A DNA stretch of 64,000 nt, taken from contig CAWGUD010000008.1 in the NCBI GenBank assembly GCA_963825685.1, positions 6,879 to 70,878 on the forward strand, given 5' to 3'. This document shows positions 52,716-62,290 of the stretch, one piece after another. The stretch comes from JAOUEA01 sp963825685 (GTDB taxonomy: Bacteria > Actinomycetota > UBA4738 > HRBIN12). The notes under the pieces were generated by a model. It was not told the origin of the DNA. It did no database searches and was given only the letters and a program-made list of their open reading frames with translations. A program made the position numbers and the translations under genes. Numbering within the stretch: position 1 is the stretch's first letter; each line of letters starts with the position of its first letter.

Positions 52716-54050
52716 CCGATGAACCCCGCCCGTCGCTCGGCCTCGTCGCGGGTGCGGTCGGTGAGCGCGCGGAGGGCCTCGCTGTGCGTCACGGTCACGT
52801 GCTCGGGATGCGTGAGGCGCCGGGCCTTCCGCGGCACGAGGGCAAGGTCCGCCTCGAACCGCCCCCGACCATCGGCGATCGACGGCGACGGGGTGAGCCG
52901 GTGCCCTTCCCGCATCACGGGTACGAGCATCGGCTCGGCGCCGGCGGGAGCGTCCTCGTCGCGGAGGCAGAGCACGTCGTCGTGCTCACCGTCGACGAGG
53001 GCGCCAGACCTGCTTGCGACCCGGGGGGCTCACCTTCGCCGACGAGAGCTTCATGACGGGCCGCCCGTCGTACTCCACGAGCTTGTAGACCGAGTCGACG
53101 TACGGCGCGTCGGCGGACACGCCCAACTGGGTGCCGATCCCGAACGCGTCGACGGGCGCGCCGGCGCGCACGAGCTCGTGCACCTCGAGCTCGTCCAGGC
53201 CACCGCTCGCGAAGATGCGTGCCTCGGGCAGTCCCGCCTCGTCGAGCAGCGCTCGTGCACCTCGAGCGAGCACGTCGAGGTCGCCGCTGTCGAGCCGCAC
53301 GCCCAGCGCTCCGTCGAGCCCGAGATCTCGGATCATCTCGATCGCGGCACGCACGCCTCCCAGCGAGTCGTACGTGTCGACGAGGAACGTCGTCCGGTTC
53401 GGGTGGTCCTCGGCGAAGGCGCGGAACGCCTCACCCTCGGTCGGGAACGCCTCGATGAACGAGTGCGCCATCGTGCCCGCCACGGTGAGCTCGTAGCGGC
53501 GGGCCGCCTCGACGTTGGACGTCGCGGCGAACCCCACGAGGGCGCTCGCCCGTGCGATCGCCATCGCGGCCTCCACCCCATGCGTGCGCCGGAAGGCGAA
53601 GTCGACGAGCTGCCGCCCCTCGGCCGCGAGCACGTAGCGTGCGGCCTTCGATGCGAGGGTGGTGTGCAGCGTGATCTGGTTCAGCAGCACGGTCTCGACC
53701 ACCTGGGCGACCGCGACCGGGGCCGTCACCTCGAGCATCGGTTCCTCGGAGTAGACGACACGCCCCTCCGGCACCGCCCAGACGTCGCCCGAGAACCGCA
53801 GGGTCGAGAGGTCCTCGAGCGCCCGATCGTCGAAGCCCATCGAGCCGAGCGCCGCCAGCTCGTCGTCGGTGAACGAGAACGACTCGAGGAAGTCGAGGCA
53901 CGACTCGAGACCGGCCGCCACCAGGAATCCGCGAGCCTTCGGGAGTCCCCGCACGTAGAGGCTGAACGTCGCGAGACCGTCCATGTCGCGGCGCAGGTAG
54001 CTGGCCGCCATGTTGAGCTCGTACAGGTCGGTGAGGAGCCCCCCGGGCAT
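52712..54050 (-). CDS. pncB: nicotinate phosphoribosyltransferase PncB (frameshifted)
   Basis: Converts nicotinate and PRPP to nicotinate mononucleotide in NAD salvage. LLTDLYELNMAASYLRR begins the protein. EEPMLEVTAPVAVAQVVETVLLNQI, DFAFRRTHGVEAAM, SIEAFPTEGEAFRAFAEDHPNRTTFLVDTYDS and LGVRLDSGDLDVLARGARALLD are family blocks; FGIGTQLGVSADAP binds phosphate. A frame change near 53010 (after GRKQVWR) leads to LCLRDEDAP ... EHVTVTHSEALRALTDR. About 446 aa. Confidence 0.93.
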
Positions 54051-54089
54051 GCGCGTAGGCTACCCGCATGTCATCCGGTCGCATGTCCG

Positions 54090-54461
54090 GTGCAGCCATC
54101 GGGCCCAGCGGCCCCCGACCAGGAGCGGTTCATGGCCCTGGTCGCCGATGCGCTCGACGCGCTGCCCGAGTGGGTACACCGCACGCTGGACAACGTGGAG
54201 GTGCTCGTCGACGACCACCCGCCCGACGAGATCGATCCCGACACCCTCGGGCTGTACGAGGGCATCCCGCTCACCGAACGTGGCAGCGACTACTCGGGCG
54301 TCCTGCCCGATCGCATCACGCTGTTCGCGATGCCGATCGCCGCGGAAGCGGGGCCCGACGACGATGCGCTGAAGCGCGTGATCGGCGAGACGGTCGTGCA
54401 CGAGATCGCCCACCACTTCGGCATCGACGACGATCGGCTGCACGAGATCGACCGCTACTAG
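54090..54461 (+). CDS. minimal zincin-type metallopeptidase family protein
   Basis: About 123 aa. VIGETVVHEIAHHFGIDDDRLHEIDRY has the HExxH zinc motif plus a downstream acidic/His residue; DALDALPEWVHRTLDNVEVLVDDHP and YEGIPLTERGSDYSGVLPDRITLF match the small actinobacterial metallopeptidase (possibly acetylase-like) family. The start is unsure. GTG 54090 is in frame; ATG 54068 lies in another frame and would need an indel. Ends 1 nt before tadA. Confidence 0.78.
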   Translation: MQPSGPAAPDQERFMALVADALDALPEWVHRTLDNVEVLVDDHPPDEIDPDTLGLYEGIPLTERGSDYSGVLPDRITLFAMPIAAEAGPDDDALKRVIGETVVHEIAHHFGIDDDRLHEIDRY

Positions 54462-54462
54462 T

Positions 54463-54954
54463 ATGAATCAGAGTAGTACCCTCGACGACGAGGCGGCGAT
54501 GCGACTGGCGCTCGACGAGGCGCGGTCGTGCGTCGGGTCGGGTGACGTGCCCGTCGGCGCGGTGGTCCTGCGTGGCGGAGCCGTGGTCGCGGCGGCGGGC
54601 AACGCGAGGGAGCGACTGGGCGACCCGACCGCGCACGCGGAGATGTTGGCGTTGCGCGAGGCCGCACGCCGCACCGGATCGTGGCGACTGGACGGTTGCA
54701 CGCTCGTCGTGACGCTCGAGCCCTGCGCGATGTGTGCCGGTGCGATCGTGCTGGCGCGGGTCGATCGGGTGGTGTTCGGCGCCGACGATCCGAAGGCGGG
54801 CTTCGCCGGCTCGCTCGGCGACCTCGTGCGCGACCCGCGCTTGAACCACCGCGTGGAGCTGACGTCGGGCGTGCTCGACGACGCGTGCGGCGACGTGCTG
54901 CGTGCGTTCTTCCGAGAGCGTCGCGGTGGCGCGGCGGATCAGTCGCCGGGGTGA
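54463..54954 (+). CDS. tadA: tRNA adenosine(34) deaminase TadA
   Basis: Deaminates A34 to inosine in tRNA-Arg(ACG), whose gene is at 42135. Zinc-site residues His58 and Glu60 (TAHAEMLAL) and Cys88, Cys91 (EPCAMCAGAIVLARV) are present. DVPVGAVVLRGG and DDPKAGFAGSLGDLVRDPRLNHRVEL are typical TadA. 163 aa. The tail overlaps the convergent cNMP-binding gene by 16 nt. Confidence 0.94.
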   Translation: MNQSSTLDDEAAMRLALDEARSCVGSGDVPVGAVVLRGGAVVAAAGNARERLGDPTAHAEMLALREAARRTGSWRLDGCTLVVTLEPCAMCAGAIVLARVDRVVFGADDPKAGFAGSLGDLVRDPRLNHRVELTSGVLDDACGDVLRAFFRERRGGAADQSPG

Positions 54955-55340
54955 CGCGGCGACCTCGCGTGGACGGCCTCGTGGATCTTCTCGGCCACGT
55001 GCGGGAGTTCCCGCTGCATCGAGTCGAAGTCGCGCTGGTGCATCACGATCGCCGTGATCGGCGTCGACGCGACGACGCTGGCGGTGCGTCGGTCCCCTTC
55101 GATCAGCGCGACCTCACCGAAGAAGTCGCCCGGGCCGAGGTCGGTGAGGTGGCGCCCGTCCTGGGTGACCTCGACGTCCCCGTCGAGCAGCACGAAGAAC
55201 TCGTGGGCGAACGCGCCCTGATCGCACAGGTGGTAGCCGAGGGGCAGGTCCACGACGTCGGCGTAGCCCGCGACGTGTTGACGTTCCTTCTTCGACAGCC
55301 CCGCGAACAGGGGCACGGCCTCGAGGTCCTTCGCGTCCAC
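54939..55340 (-). CDS. cyclic-nucleotide-binding domain protein
   Basis: 133 aa, single cNMP-binding/Crp-like domain: LEAVPLFAGLSKKERQHVAGYADVVDLPLGYHLCDQGAFAHEFFVLLDGDVEV, then the phosphate cassette PGDFFGEVALIEGDRRTASVVA. There is no HTH, so it is a regulatory subunit or sensor rather than a transcription factor. GTG start. Confidence 0.88.
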   Translation of the reverse strand: MDAKDLEAVPLFAGLSKKERQHVAGYADVVDLPLGYHLCDQGAFAHEFFVLLDGDVEVTQDGRHLTDLGPGDFFGEVALIEGDRRTASVVASTPITAIVMHQRDFDSMQRELPHVAEKIHEAVHARSPRHPGD

Positions 55341-55439
55341 GCTGCGCCTCCGGCTTCCTCGGCCGAGCTCCGACGCCCGGCTCCCGTCGTCGCGATGATG
55401 CCACGGAACCGTGCGGCGCGCGTTGCTAGACTCGTCGAC

Positions 55440-55529
55440 GGAGGCGTGCCGGAGCGGACGAACGGGACCGCCTCGAAAGCGGTTAGGGGTCTAAACCGCC
55501 CCTCGCGTGTTCAAATCACGCCGCCTCCG
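55440..55529 (+). tRNA. tRNA-Ser (anticodon CGA)
   Basis: The acceptor GGAGGCG pairs with CGCCTCC (55522-55528), with discriminator G55529. The anticodon stem ACCGC/GCGGT encloses CTCGAAA with CGA at 55474-55476. Long variable arm; T-arm GCGTG-TTCAAAT-CACGC. TAGACT at 55427-55432 lies 7 nt before the 5' end. Confidence 0.95.
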
Positions 55530-55606
55530 CGAGGATCGTTTCCCGCGTGCGCGTCTGCATCCGAGCCGACGCGCACGTGGGGATCGGTCGGTGTCGCCGC
55601 CGGGCG

Positions 55607-56623
55607 TTATCGTCCGAGTTCCCGAAGGAGAGTTGCGGCCTCGGTCGCGACCTCGTGCACGATCTCTGCCGCGGACTGTCGTTTCCGAACCAACCCCACC
55701 CCTTGACCCGCATAGTTCGCCATGGCTTCGAGGTCGCCGGTCATGCCGACGGCGGGCGGAGCGAAGTCGTAGCGGGTGATCGCATCGCCGCCGTCTCGGT
55801 GAGCGACGACGTCGTGCTCTCCGGGACGCACGCCGGGCCGCGGCTCGCCCCCAGCGCGCCACCGAGACAGCGTGCTGTTCTCGATCGTGCGAACCGCAGC
55901 GTCCTCGAAGCCTCGGTCGAACACTCCGATGGATCGCACAGCGTCGGTTTCGGTCGCTCGGACGAGGCGGTCGCGGTACGTCGGATGACTCCGGGCTTCG
56001 TCGGCGACAACGAACCTCGTCCCCATCCAGGCCGCCTGCGCACCGAGTGCGAGGACCGCGGCGAGGCCGCGCCCATCGGTGATCCCGCCGGCTGCGATGA
56101 CGGGGATCGGGGCAACGGCGTCGACCACGACGGGGATCAGGGACAGGGTGCCGATGTCGCCCCAGACATGCCCTCCGGCATCGCTTCCTTGCGCCACGAT
56201 GACATCGACGCCCTCGTCGACAGCGCGGCGTGCCTCCTCTGCTGTCCCCACGGTGTGCATGACCAGGGCGCCGGCTGATCGCGACGCCTCGACGTATGGC
56301 CGGATGGGTTCACGATCCGGCCAGAAGAGCGAGACCACGCGAACGCCGCTGTCGAGGGAGACCTCGAGCCGTTCCATCTGGTTCCAGCGAAGGAGCAGGT
56401 TGATCCCGAACGGGCGGTCGGTGAGCGCCAGGATCCGAAGGATGTCGGCGTGGAGATCATCCAGCGCGTGGAACGAGGCTCCGAGCATCCCCAGGCCGCC
56501 TGCGTTGGACACCGCGCCGACCAGATCCGGACCGCTCGCGCGCCCGATCGGAGCTTGCACGACGGGCACGGTGATCCCGAGTTGGTCGCACAACGGCGTG
56601 ACGATGCTGGGATGGTCGGCCAC
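55607..56623 (-). CDS. nitronate monooxygenase-family flavoprotein
   Basis: 338 aa TIM-barrel FMN enzyme (NMO/2-nitropropane dioxygenase family). Motifs are VPVVQAPIGRASGPDLVGAVSNAGGLGML, RPFGINLLLRW, DVIVAQGSDAGGHVWG with the likely catalytic His, PVIAAGGITDGRGLAAVLALGAQAAWMGTRFV (FMN phosphate site) and a C-terminal GQGVGLV. Oxidises nitronates or a related substrate; GTG 56623 start. Confidence 0.9.
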   Translation of the reverse strand: MADHPSIVTPLCDQLGITVPVVQAPIGRASGPDLVGAVSNAGGLGMLGASFHALDDLHADILRILALTDRPFGINLLLRWNQMERLEVSLDSGVRVVSLFWPDREPIRPYVEASRSAGALVMHTVGTAEEARRAVDEGVDVIVAQGSDAGGHVWGDIGTLSLIPVVVDAVAPIPVIAAGGITDGRGLAAVLALGAQAAWMGTRFVVADEARSHPTYRDRLVRATETDAVRSIGVFDRGFEDAAVRTIENSTLSRWRAGGEPRPGVRPGEHDVVAHRDGGDAITRYDFAPPAVGMTGDLEAMANYAGQGVGLVRKRQSAAEIVHEVATEAATLLRELGR

Positions 56624-56694
56624 GTCGCGATTATCGCCGGCTCGTACGATCTGTGGACTCAAGTCACCGTGACGGCAGACCGTTGAAGGGAACC

Positions 56695-57340
56695 ATGTCG
56701 CGACCGCTCTCCCCTCCGTGTCGCTGCGGCGTTGCTCATGGCCGTCGTGTTCGCGACCTTGCCCTCGACGCCCGCGATCGCCGGATCGCCCCCCAAGGGA
56801 AGGTTCGGCGTCGGCGACTCGATCATGCTCTCGGCCAAGCCCGAGTTGCGACCGCTCGGATACGGGGTGAACGCCAGCGTGGGCCGTCAGTTCGGCGCCG
56901 GGGTCTGGATCGTTCGGCACAAGGCCGAGGACGGCACGCTTCCCAAGCGCGTGATCGTGCACCTGGGCACGAACGGCACGATCGACCCCGGCGATTGCGA
57001 CCGGCTCGTCGGCTACGCCGGACCCAAGCGGCGCGTGTTCCTCCTGACGATCAAGGTGCCTCGCACGTGGGAGGAGCCGAACAACGAGACGCTGAACGCG
57101 TGCGCGAACGCCCACGACAAGGTGCACGTGATCCGCTGGTGGTCGAAGAGCCACGACCACCCCGAGTGGTTCGCCGACGACGGCTACCACCTCAACGCCG
57201 CGGGACGCGCGGTCTACGTCCGCTTCGTCGATCGGCAGGTCGACGAGGTGCTGGCCGAGCTTCGCGCGGAGGGCCGCTCGCTAGACTCGTCGCGGTGGCC
57301 TGCCCGAGCGGCCGAAGGGACACGCCTGGAAAGCGTGTAG
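56695..57340 (+). CDS. secreted SGNH-hydrolase-like protein (frameshifted; end overlaps a tRNA)
   Basis: ATG 56695 after GAAGGG. One extra C in the CCCC run near 56713 separates MSRPLSP from LRVAAALLMAVVFATLPSTPAIAGS, the signal peptide. The SGNH-like domain shows GVGDSIML (nucleophile Ser), VIVHLGTNGTI and the catalytic Asp-His pair in WFADDGYHLNAAG. About 214 aa. It resembles the periplasmic SGNH domain of acyltransferase-3 proteins. The predicted stop lies 47 nt inside tRNA-Ser(GGA). Confidence 0.78.
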
Positions 57341-57380
57341 GGGGGCAACTCCCTCGAGGGTTCGAATCCCTCGGCCACCG
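57294..57380 (+). tRNA. tRNA-Ser (anticodon GGA)
   Basis: The acceptor GGTGGCC pairs with GGCCACC (57373-57379), with discriminator G57380. The anticodon stem CACGC/GCGTG encloses CTGGAAA, anticodon GGA. Long variable arm; T-arm GAGGG-TTCGAAT-CCCTC. TAGACT at 57282-57287 is the likely -10 box, 6 nt upstream, inside the SGNH reading frame. Confidence 0.95.
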
Positions 57381-57400
57381 CCGATCGCGATGGGCGACGC

Positions 57401-58327
57401 TCAGTCGTCGGTGAGCTGCTTCGTGTACCGCGTGAAGCTCGAACGCACCCGCATGCCGACGTGCTCGTAGAGCCCGAGCGCGCCCGTCCGCGAGTCCGTG
57501 GACAGGCCGGCGCGCCGGTATCCCACGCCGTGGAACCGCCGGAAGCTCTCCTGCAGCAGGGCACGGCCGAGCCCACGGCCTCGATAGGCACGGTCGACGG
57601 CGAGCTGCTGGGTCCAGCCCTCCACGTCGTCATCGACGCCGTAGTGGTAGTTGAGCGCGACGCCCACGATGCGGTCACCGTCGACCACGAGGGGCACGAG
57701 CTCGGGGAGAACCTCGTCTCGGTGCAGGAACGCCGGCGCCCAGTTGTCGAACCCGTGCGATTCCCGGTCGTCCCACTCGTCGAACGCGACGTCGATCACC
57801 TCGAAGACCGCTCGATCGTCGTCCCCGGGGCGGAAGTCGCGGAACGTGAGCCCGTCCGGCAGGGCCGGAGCCGGCGGCGGTTCGTCGGCGAGATCGATGC
57901 GCAGGGCCCACGCCGTGTGGCCGGCCTCGTAGCCGTGCGCGGTGAAGAGGGGTGCGGCGTCGGTGCGCCGGTCCGACACCGTCTGCCCGACGGAGTCCCT
58001 GCCGTCGGCTCGCGCGACCGCCCAGGTCCACGGCAGCAGGGCCGATCCGATCCCGCGACCGCGGTGGGCCGGGGCGACGTCGACCTCGGCTCGGCCCATG
58101 AACACGTCGCCGCTGGCCGCGAGCTCGTCGTCGTGCCACACGGCGATCGACATCGTCTCGAGATCGAAATCGGGTCGCTCCCATTCCGCCGCGATGTCGC
58201 TGCGGGCGATCTCGGCCGCTCCGTCGTCGTGTTCCTCGGCCGCGGCGACGAGCCGGAAGGTCGCCTCGAGGTCGTCGGCCGTCGACGGCCGTGCGGTGTA
58301 GCCCTCGGGGAGGTCGATCGGGTGCAT
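57401..58327 (-). CDS. double-GNAT acetyltransferase
   Basis: 308 aa with two GNAT domains. The first acetyl-CoA loop is VDVAPAHRGRGIGSALLPWTW (about residue 90), the second LAVDRAYRGRGLGRALLQESFRRF (about 245), followed by STDSRTGALGLYEHVGMRV. Tandem GNAT layout resembles mycothiol synthase MshD, but key MshD residues cannot be confirmed by eye, so the acceptor is open. Starts 5 nt downstream of the HAD gene, same operon. Confidence 0.87.
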   Translation of the reverse strand: MHPIDLPEGYTARPSTADDLEATFRLVAAAEEHDDGAAEIARSDIAAEWERPDFDLETMSIAVWHDDELAASGDVFMGRAEVDVAPAHRGRGIGSALLPWTWAVARADGRDSVGQTVSDRRTDAAPLFTAHGYEAGHTAWALRIDLADEPPPAPALPDGLTFRDFRPGDDDRAVFEVIDVAFDEWDDRESHGFDNWAPAFLHRDEVLPELVPLVVDGDRIVGVALNYHYGVDDDVEGWTQQLAVDRAYRGRGLGRALLQESFRRFHGVGYRRAGLSTDSRTGALGLYEHVGMRVRSSFTRYTKQLTDD

Positions 58328-58331
58328 CCTC

Positions 58332-59040
58332 TCAGGGTACGGTCCAGCCGGGGCACGGCTCGGGCGTGACGGGTCCGGGGAGCGGCTCCTCGCCCTCGAG
58401 CCATCGACGCACGTCGTCGAAGTCCGTCCAGGGCACGAACGGAACACCGTCGCGCTCGCAGTGCGCGACGAGCCCGAGCTTGGCGAACGTCACGTCGGCG
58501 TAGAGCGCTCCGTACCGGTCGCTCGAGCCTTCCCCCACGAACGCGACGGCGGCGTCGGCGCGGCGACGGGAGAGCACGGCCTGCATCTTGCACGTGCCGC
58601 ACCCGACGCACTCCGCGTGCCGATTGACGAAGCGAAGTCCACCGGGTCGGTCGTCGTCGTTCCAGACCTGTTCGTTCGTGATCACGGGGATCGGCGGCAC
58701 GCCGGCCGCGGTGAGGAGGGGCTCGATGTAGAACCCGAAGCCGTCGGACGCGACGGCGACGTCGATGCCGTGGTCGTGCGCCCACGCCGACGAACGGTGC
58801 GAACGTGGGGTCCATCTCGCAGTGCGTCCGCACGAATCCGAGGAGCGTGTCACGGTCGGCGTCGAGCATCGCGCTCTGTGCGGCGACGACCTCCTGTGAT
58901 CCCAGGGCGCCTCGTTCCCAGGCCTCGTCGAGCGACTCCCAGTCTCCCGGGGCGAACGCCCGCAGCAGGTGCTCGGCGACGTCGTGCAGGCAGGCGGTGC
59001 CGTCGAAGTCCACGACCACCGCACCGACCTTCACGGGCAC
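58332..59040 (-). CDS. HAD-superfamily phosphatase, MtnX/PSPase-like (frameshifted)
   Basis: Motif I VVVDFDGTACLHDVAEHLL and helical cap (FAPGDWESLDEAWERGALGSQEVVAAQ) start the protein. After a frame change near 58795, DVAVASDGFGFYIEPLL is motif II, HAECVGCGTCKMQAVL is the cysteine-rich segment seen in MtnX-like phosphatases, and VAFVGEGSSDRYGALYAD is motif IV. About 236 aa, GTG 59040. Probably dephosphorylates a small metabolite. Divergent from the next acetyltransferase. Confidence 0.85.
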
Positions 59041-59067
59041 GATGCTACCGAGAGCCGTGCTCGCCAC

Positions 59068-59917
59068 ATGGCCAGAGCCGTGTCCGCCCCCTGGCCCTGG
59101 CAGACTCTCACCGTGCAGCAGGCCGAACGACTCGCGCTCGGGCTCGTCGCTGCCGAGCGCGCTCGCAGGGCGAACGTCGCGGGCGCCGAGGTGCTCGAGA
59201 TCGACGGGCTCGTGCTGGCGCTCGCGAACCTCGCCGATCCCGCGCTCAGCTCCGTCGTGGTCGAGGCGGCACCGCGTGACGCCGTGGCCGCGCTCGCGGC
59301 CGCCGAGGCGGAGTTCGCGCGTCGGGGTCTGCAGTTCGGCATCGATCTGCAGGTGGGACGTCATCCCGAGGTCGATGCGGCGGTCCGCTCGATGGGACTC
59401 ACGTGCATCATCCGAGCGGCCGGGCTTGGTGATCGATCCCGCCGCTCTGCCCGAGGTGCCGGTGCCCGACGGCGTCGAGATACGGAGCGGTCGACGGGCC
59501 CGATGACGCCGAGGCCCTCGTGCAGGTGGGCGTCCTCGCGTTCGGTGACGACCCCGAGATCGGACGGGCCTTCTACGGCGCCGGCGCTCTCGGCGCACCC
59601 GACGCGCAGATGTTCGTCGGGTGGCAGGGGGCCGCTCCGGTCGCCATCGCCGCCGGGTATCGCGACGGCGCCACGACCGGTGTGATGGGCGTCGGCGTGG
59701 TACCGGCGGCGCGGGGGCGGGGGCTCGGATCGGCGATGACCGTGCGGGCGGCGCGGGCGTTCCCCGGTGCCGACCTCGCCTGGCTGCATCCGAGCGACGA
59801 GGCGCGGTCGATGTACGAGCGGCTCGGCTTCGAACAGGTGTCCGAGTGGGAAGTGTGGGTCCGAAGGACCCGGGAGCCGCGGACGAGGTCGACGTGGAGG
59901 CCGCCCGGCTCCCGTGA
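59068..59917 (+). CDS. GNAT-family acetyltransferase (three frameshifts)
   Basis: ATG 59068. The N-terminal half (RLALGLVAAERARRANVAGAEVLEIDGLVLALANLADPALSSVVVE) is a family-specific degenerate GNAT lobe. The C-terminal catalytic lobe has VMGVGVVPAARGRGLGSAMTVRAARAFPGADLAWLHPSDEARSMYERLGFEQVSEWEVW. The frame changes near 59425, 59490 and 59865, with recognisable sequence on both sides of each. About 283 aa after correction. Substrate unknown. Confidence 0.78.
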
Positions 59918-59918
59918 G

Positions 59919-60383
59919 TCACTCGGCGGCGCCGTCGACGATCTCGCGGTCGCCGAGGGGTTCGTCGAGCTGCACGATCACCCGCTTGAACACGGCGATC
60001 TCGATGCAGGCGACGTCTCCCGCGTTCGGATCGCGGCCCTCGTACAACGTGATCGTCACGGCGTCGGCTCCGTACTGCACGTCGACGCGATCGAGCACGG
60101 AGCACGGTTCCACGCCGCTCACGAAGTCGATCGTGACGCCGGTGCCGTCGTCGTTCACGGTCGCTGAGTCGAACGGTCGGGCGTACACGTCGGCCATGCC
60201 GGGTGTCGGCTCCACGAGCACGGGGCCCCCGTCGCCCTGGTCCGGGTCGTCGGTGATCGGTCCGGAACTGACGGGCTCGTCGGGATCGCCGGTCGACGCG
60301 GCGATCGCGGCGCCCGCGACGACGACGAGGAGCACGGCGATCGACGTGATCAGGATCCAACGAGAGCGGCTGGTGGTGCGCAT
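59919..60383 (-). CDS. membrane-anchored or secreted protein of unknown function
   Basis: 154 aa; ATG 60383 with GGAGGTCACG upstream. One N-terminal helix (WILITSIAVLLVVVAGAAIAAS) without a lipobox, a proline/acidic linker (GDPDEPVSSGPITDDPDQGDGG), then a small domain with two cysteines (EPCSVLDRVDVQYGADAVTITLYEGRD ... VACIEIAVFKRVIVQLDEPLGDREIVDG) that probably pair as a disulphide. No named family recognised. Confidence 0.75.
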   Translation of the reverse strand: MRTTSRSRWILITSIAVLLVVVAGAAIAASTGDPDEPVSSGPITDDPDQGDGGPVLVEPTPGMADVYARPFDSATVNDDGTGVTIDFVSGVEPCSVLDRVDVQYGADAVTITLYEGRDPNAGDVACIEIAVFKRVIVQLDEPLGDREIVDGAAE

Positions 60384-60480
60384 CGTGACCTCCGGGAAGC
60401 TCGAGGGCCACTCACGGGGCCCGCTGTCGCTGTCCGGGTTCGACGGCACGGAGCCGTCCGCGGTTCCCGGCGGACCGGTC

Positions 60481-62232
60481 CTATCCGGTGCGCATCGACG
60501 CGGGCAGGCAGGGCAGCTGTTCGATCGTCGAGGTGGGGAAGACCGCTTGGAACGCGGGATCGTTCGCCTCGCCGGGCCGGGTGCCCGCCGTCGTCGCGAC
60601 GTCGGTCTGGGTGAGGCCGGCGAGGAACTCGGCGACCTGTTCCACCGTGTAGCCCTTGCGCTCGAGCAGCTTCTCGTCGAGCCACATCTGGGTCGGACGC
60701 GCCTTCAGGATCACCGGCCGGCCGGGGGTGCCGCCGAACGCGGACTCGACCGCGGCGCTCAGCCGGTCGATGTCGATCAGGAACGCGCCGATCGCCGCGG
60801 GGTCGCGTTGCATGCCGTGGTCGGCGGTCAGGATCATCGCCCACTCGCCGCGGCCCACCTCGTCGTTCAGGAACCGAACGAAGCGACGGAGCTCGCCGTC
60901 CTGGACCTCGAGTCCGTCGGTCATCTCCTCGCCGTCGGCGGAGAACTGGTGGCCCATCGTGTCGATGATCTTGTAGTTCAGGTAGAGCAGGTCGGGAACA
61001 CGGTCGCGTCCGAAGCCCTCCCGCTTCACGAGCTCCTCGAAGAGGGTGGTCTGATAGGGGGACCGAGCCGGCGTGTTGAATCCGTTCGCCATCTGCTCGA
61101 TCGAGAAGCCGCGCCAGAGGCCGTCGAGGCTGCCGTCGCGCTGGTCGAGCGCCGTCTTCGCCTGCTCGAACGACGCGTCGATCGAGTCGTCGTTCACCCA
61201 CTCCGGCATGCGGTAGTACGGCCGCATGCCGTCGGTGAGCCCCCATTCGTTCGCCGTGTCGTCGCCGCCGGTCGCGGCCCCCTGCACCTCGCGAGCGATC
61301 GCGATGTCGTCGTCGCCTCCCTGCCACGCGAGCCCGTGGCCCATCATCATCAGGTGGGCCGAGAGGCTCGCGGCCCCGCCGACGATCGGCTCGTTGCCCA
61401 TCGCGAGGTCGTAGGCGTCGGCCAGGGTCGGCAGCTTCATGAACGTCGGGCCTTCGGCGTTGGGCTTCTGCAGCGAACCGTTGATCCAGATGTACTCGTC
61501 GGCGAAGCCGTGGTGGCGAGGGTAGGCGCCGGTGCCGATCGTGGCGTGGCTCGGCGGGGTGTTCGCGGGCGCCGAGTTCAGCTGCGCGTCCGTGAACCAC
61601 GCACCCTGTCGAGCCAGCTGCCGCAGGTACGGCCACGACCGAGGCCACCGCTCGAGCAGGTCGACCCCGGCGGAATCCCAGACCATCGTGACGAGCAGCT
61701 TCGGTGGCGTCCGCTCGTCGGCGGGCAGGAGCGCCTCGTCGAGCGCCCGGCCGTCGGGGGCCGTGAACCCGTCGAATTCCAGGATCGACGACGCGGTCTG
61801 CGAGACGTCGGTGAGGAACGCCGGTTCTTCGTACACACCCGGCTTCACGATGCCGGGCCCGTACAGCAGCAGCGGCACCTCCTGCGTGTGGTCGAACGGG
61901 GTCGCGTGCGTGAGGCCGGACGAGACGTAGTCGGGGTAGGGGGTGATCATCTGCAGATCGCCGCTGCGCACGAGGTGGGTGCCGTTGACGGTGCGGACCA
62001 GCACCTCTCTCGGCACGGCTTTGCAGACCTGGCGGGCCAACCGGTCCGGCGCGACCGTCTCGGTGTCCGAGGGGGCAGCCGGCGTCACCGTCGCCGGGTC
62101 GGCGGCCGCCGGTGGTGCGGCGGGGCTGGAGCCGCCCGACCCGGGCCATGCCAACGCCGCCACGCCGATCGCCACGAGGACGACCACGGTGACCAGCATC
62201 GAACGTCTACGGAGGGTTGCCGACGGGGGCAT
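60481..62232 (-). CDS. exported alkaline-phosphatase-superfamily protein (nucleotide pyrophosphatase/phosphodiesterase-like)
   Basis: 583 aa. One N-terminal signal/anchor helix (MLVTVVVLVAIGVAALAW) and a low-complexity Pro/Ala linker. Metal-site motifs are VTMVWDSAGVDLLERW (first Asp), LNSAPANTPPSHATIGTGAYPRHHG (nucleophile Thr in ANTPPSHA), YLNYKIIDTMGHQFS and MILTADHGMQRDP. Its fold order appears to begin with LLYGPGIVKPGVYEEPAFLTDVSQTAS, a piece usually C-terminal, hinting at a permuted or duplicated end. Substrate unknown. Confidence 0.85.
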   Translation of the reverse strand: MPPSATLRRRSMLVTVVVLVAIGVAALAWPGSGGSSPAAPPAAADPATVTPAAPSDTETVAPDRLARQVCKAVPREVLVRTVNGTHLVRSGDLQMITPYPDYVSSGLTHATPFDHTQEVPLLLYGPGIVKPGVYEEPAFLTDVSQTASSILEFDGFTAPDGRALDEALLPADERTPPKLLVTMVWDSAGVDLLERWPRSWPYLRQLARQGAWFTDAQLNSAPANTPPSHATIGTGAYPRHHGFADEYIWINGSLQKPNAEGPTFMKLPTLADAYDLAMGNEPIVGGAASLSAHLMMMGHGLAWQGGDDDIAIAREVQGAATGGDDTANEWGLTDGMRPYYRMPEWVNDDSIDASFEQAKTALDQRDGSLDGLWRGFSIEQMANGFNTPARSPYQTTLFEELVKREGFGRDRVPDLLYLNYKIIDTMGHQFSADGEEMTDGLEVQDGELRRFVRFLNDEVGRGEWAMILTADHGMQRDPAAIGAFLIDIDRLSAAVESAFGGTPGRPVILKARPTQMWLDEKLLERKGYTVEQVAEFLAGLTQTDVATTAGTRPGEANDPAFQAVFPTSTIEQLPCLPASMRTG

Positions 62233-62279
62233 GGGGCTCCCAGGGTACCGCGGCCGCCGGGCGTGTCCGGCACCCTGCG

Positions 62280-62285
62280 TATACT
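62280..62285 (+). promoter_or_regulatory. -10 box of the SRP RNA promoter
   Basis: TATACT, the closest match to consensus in the window, ends about 6 nt before the 5' end of the SRP RNA helix. Confidence 0.55.
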
Positions 62286-62290
62286 GCCCG

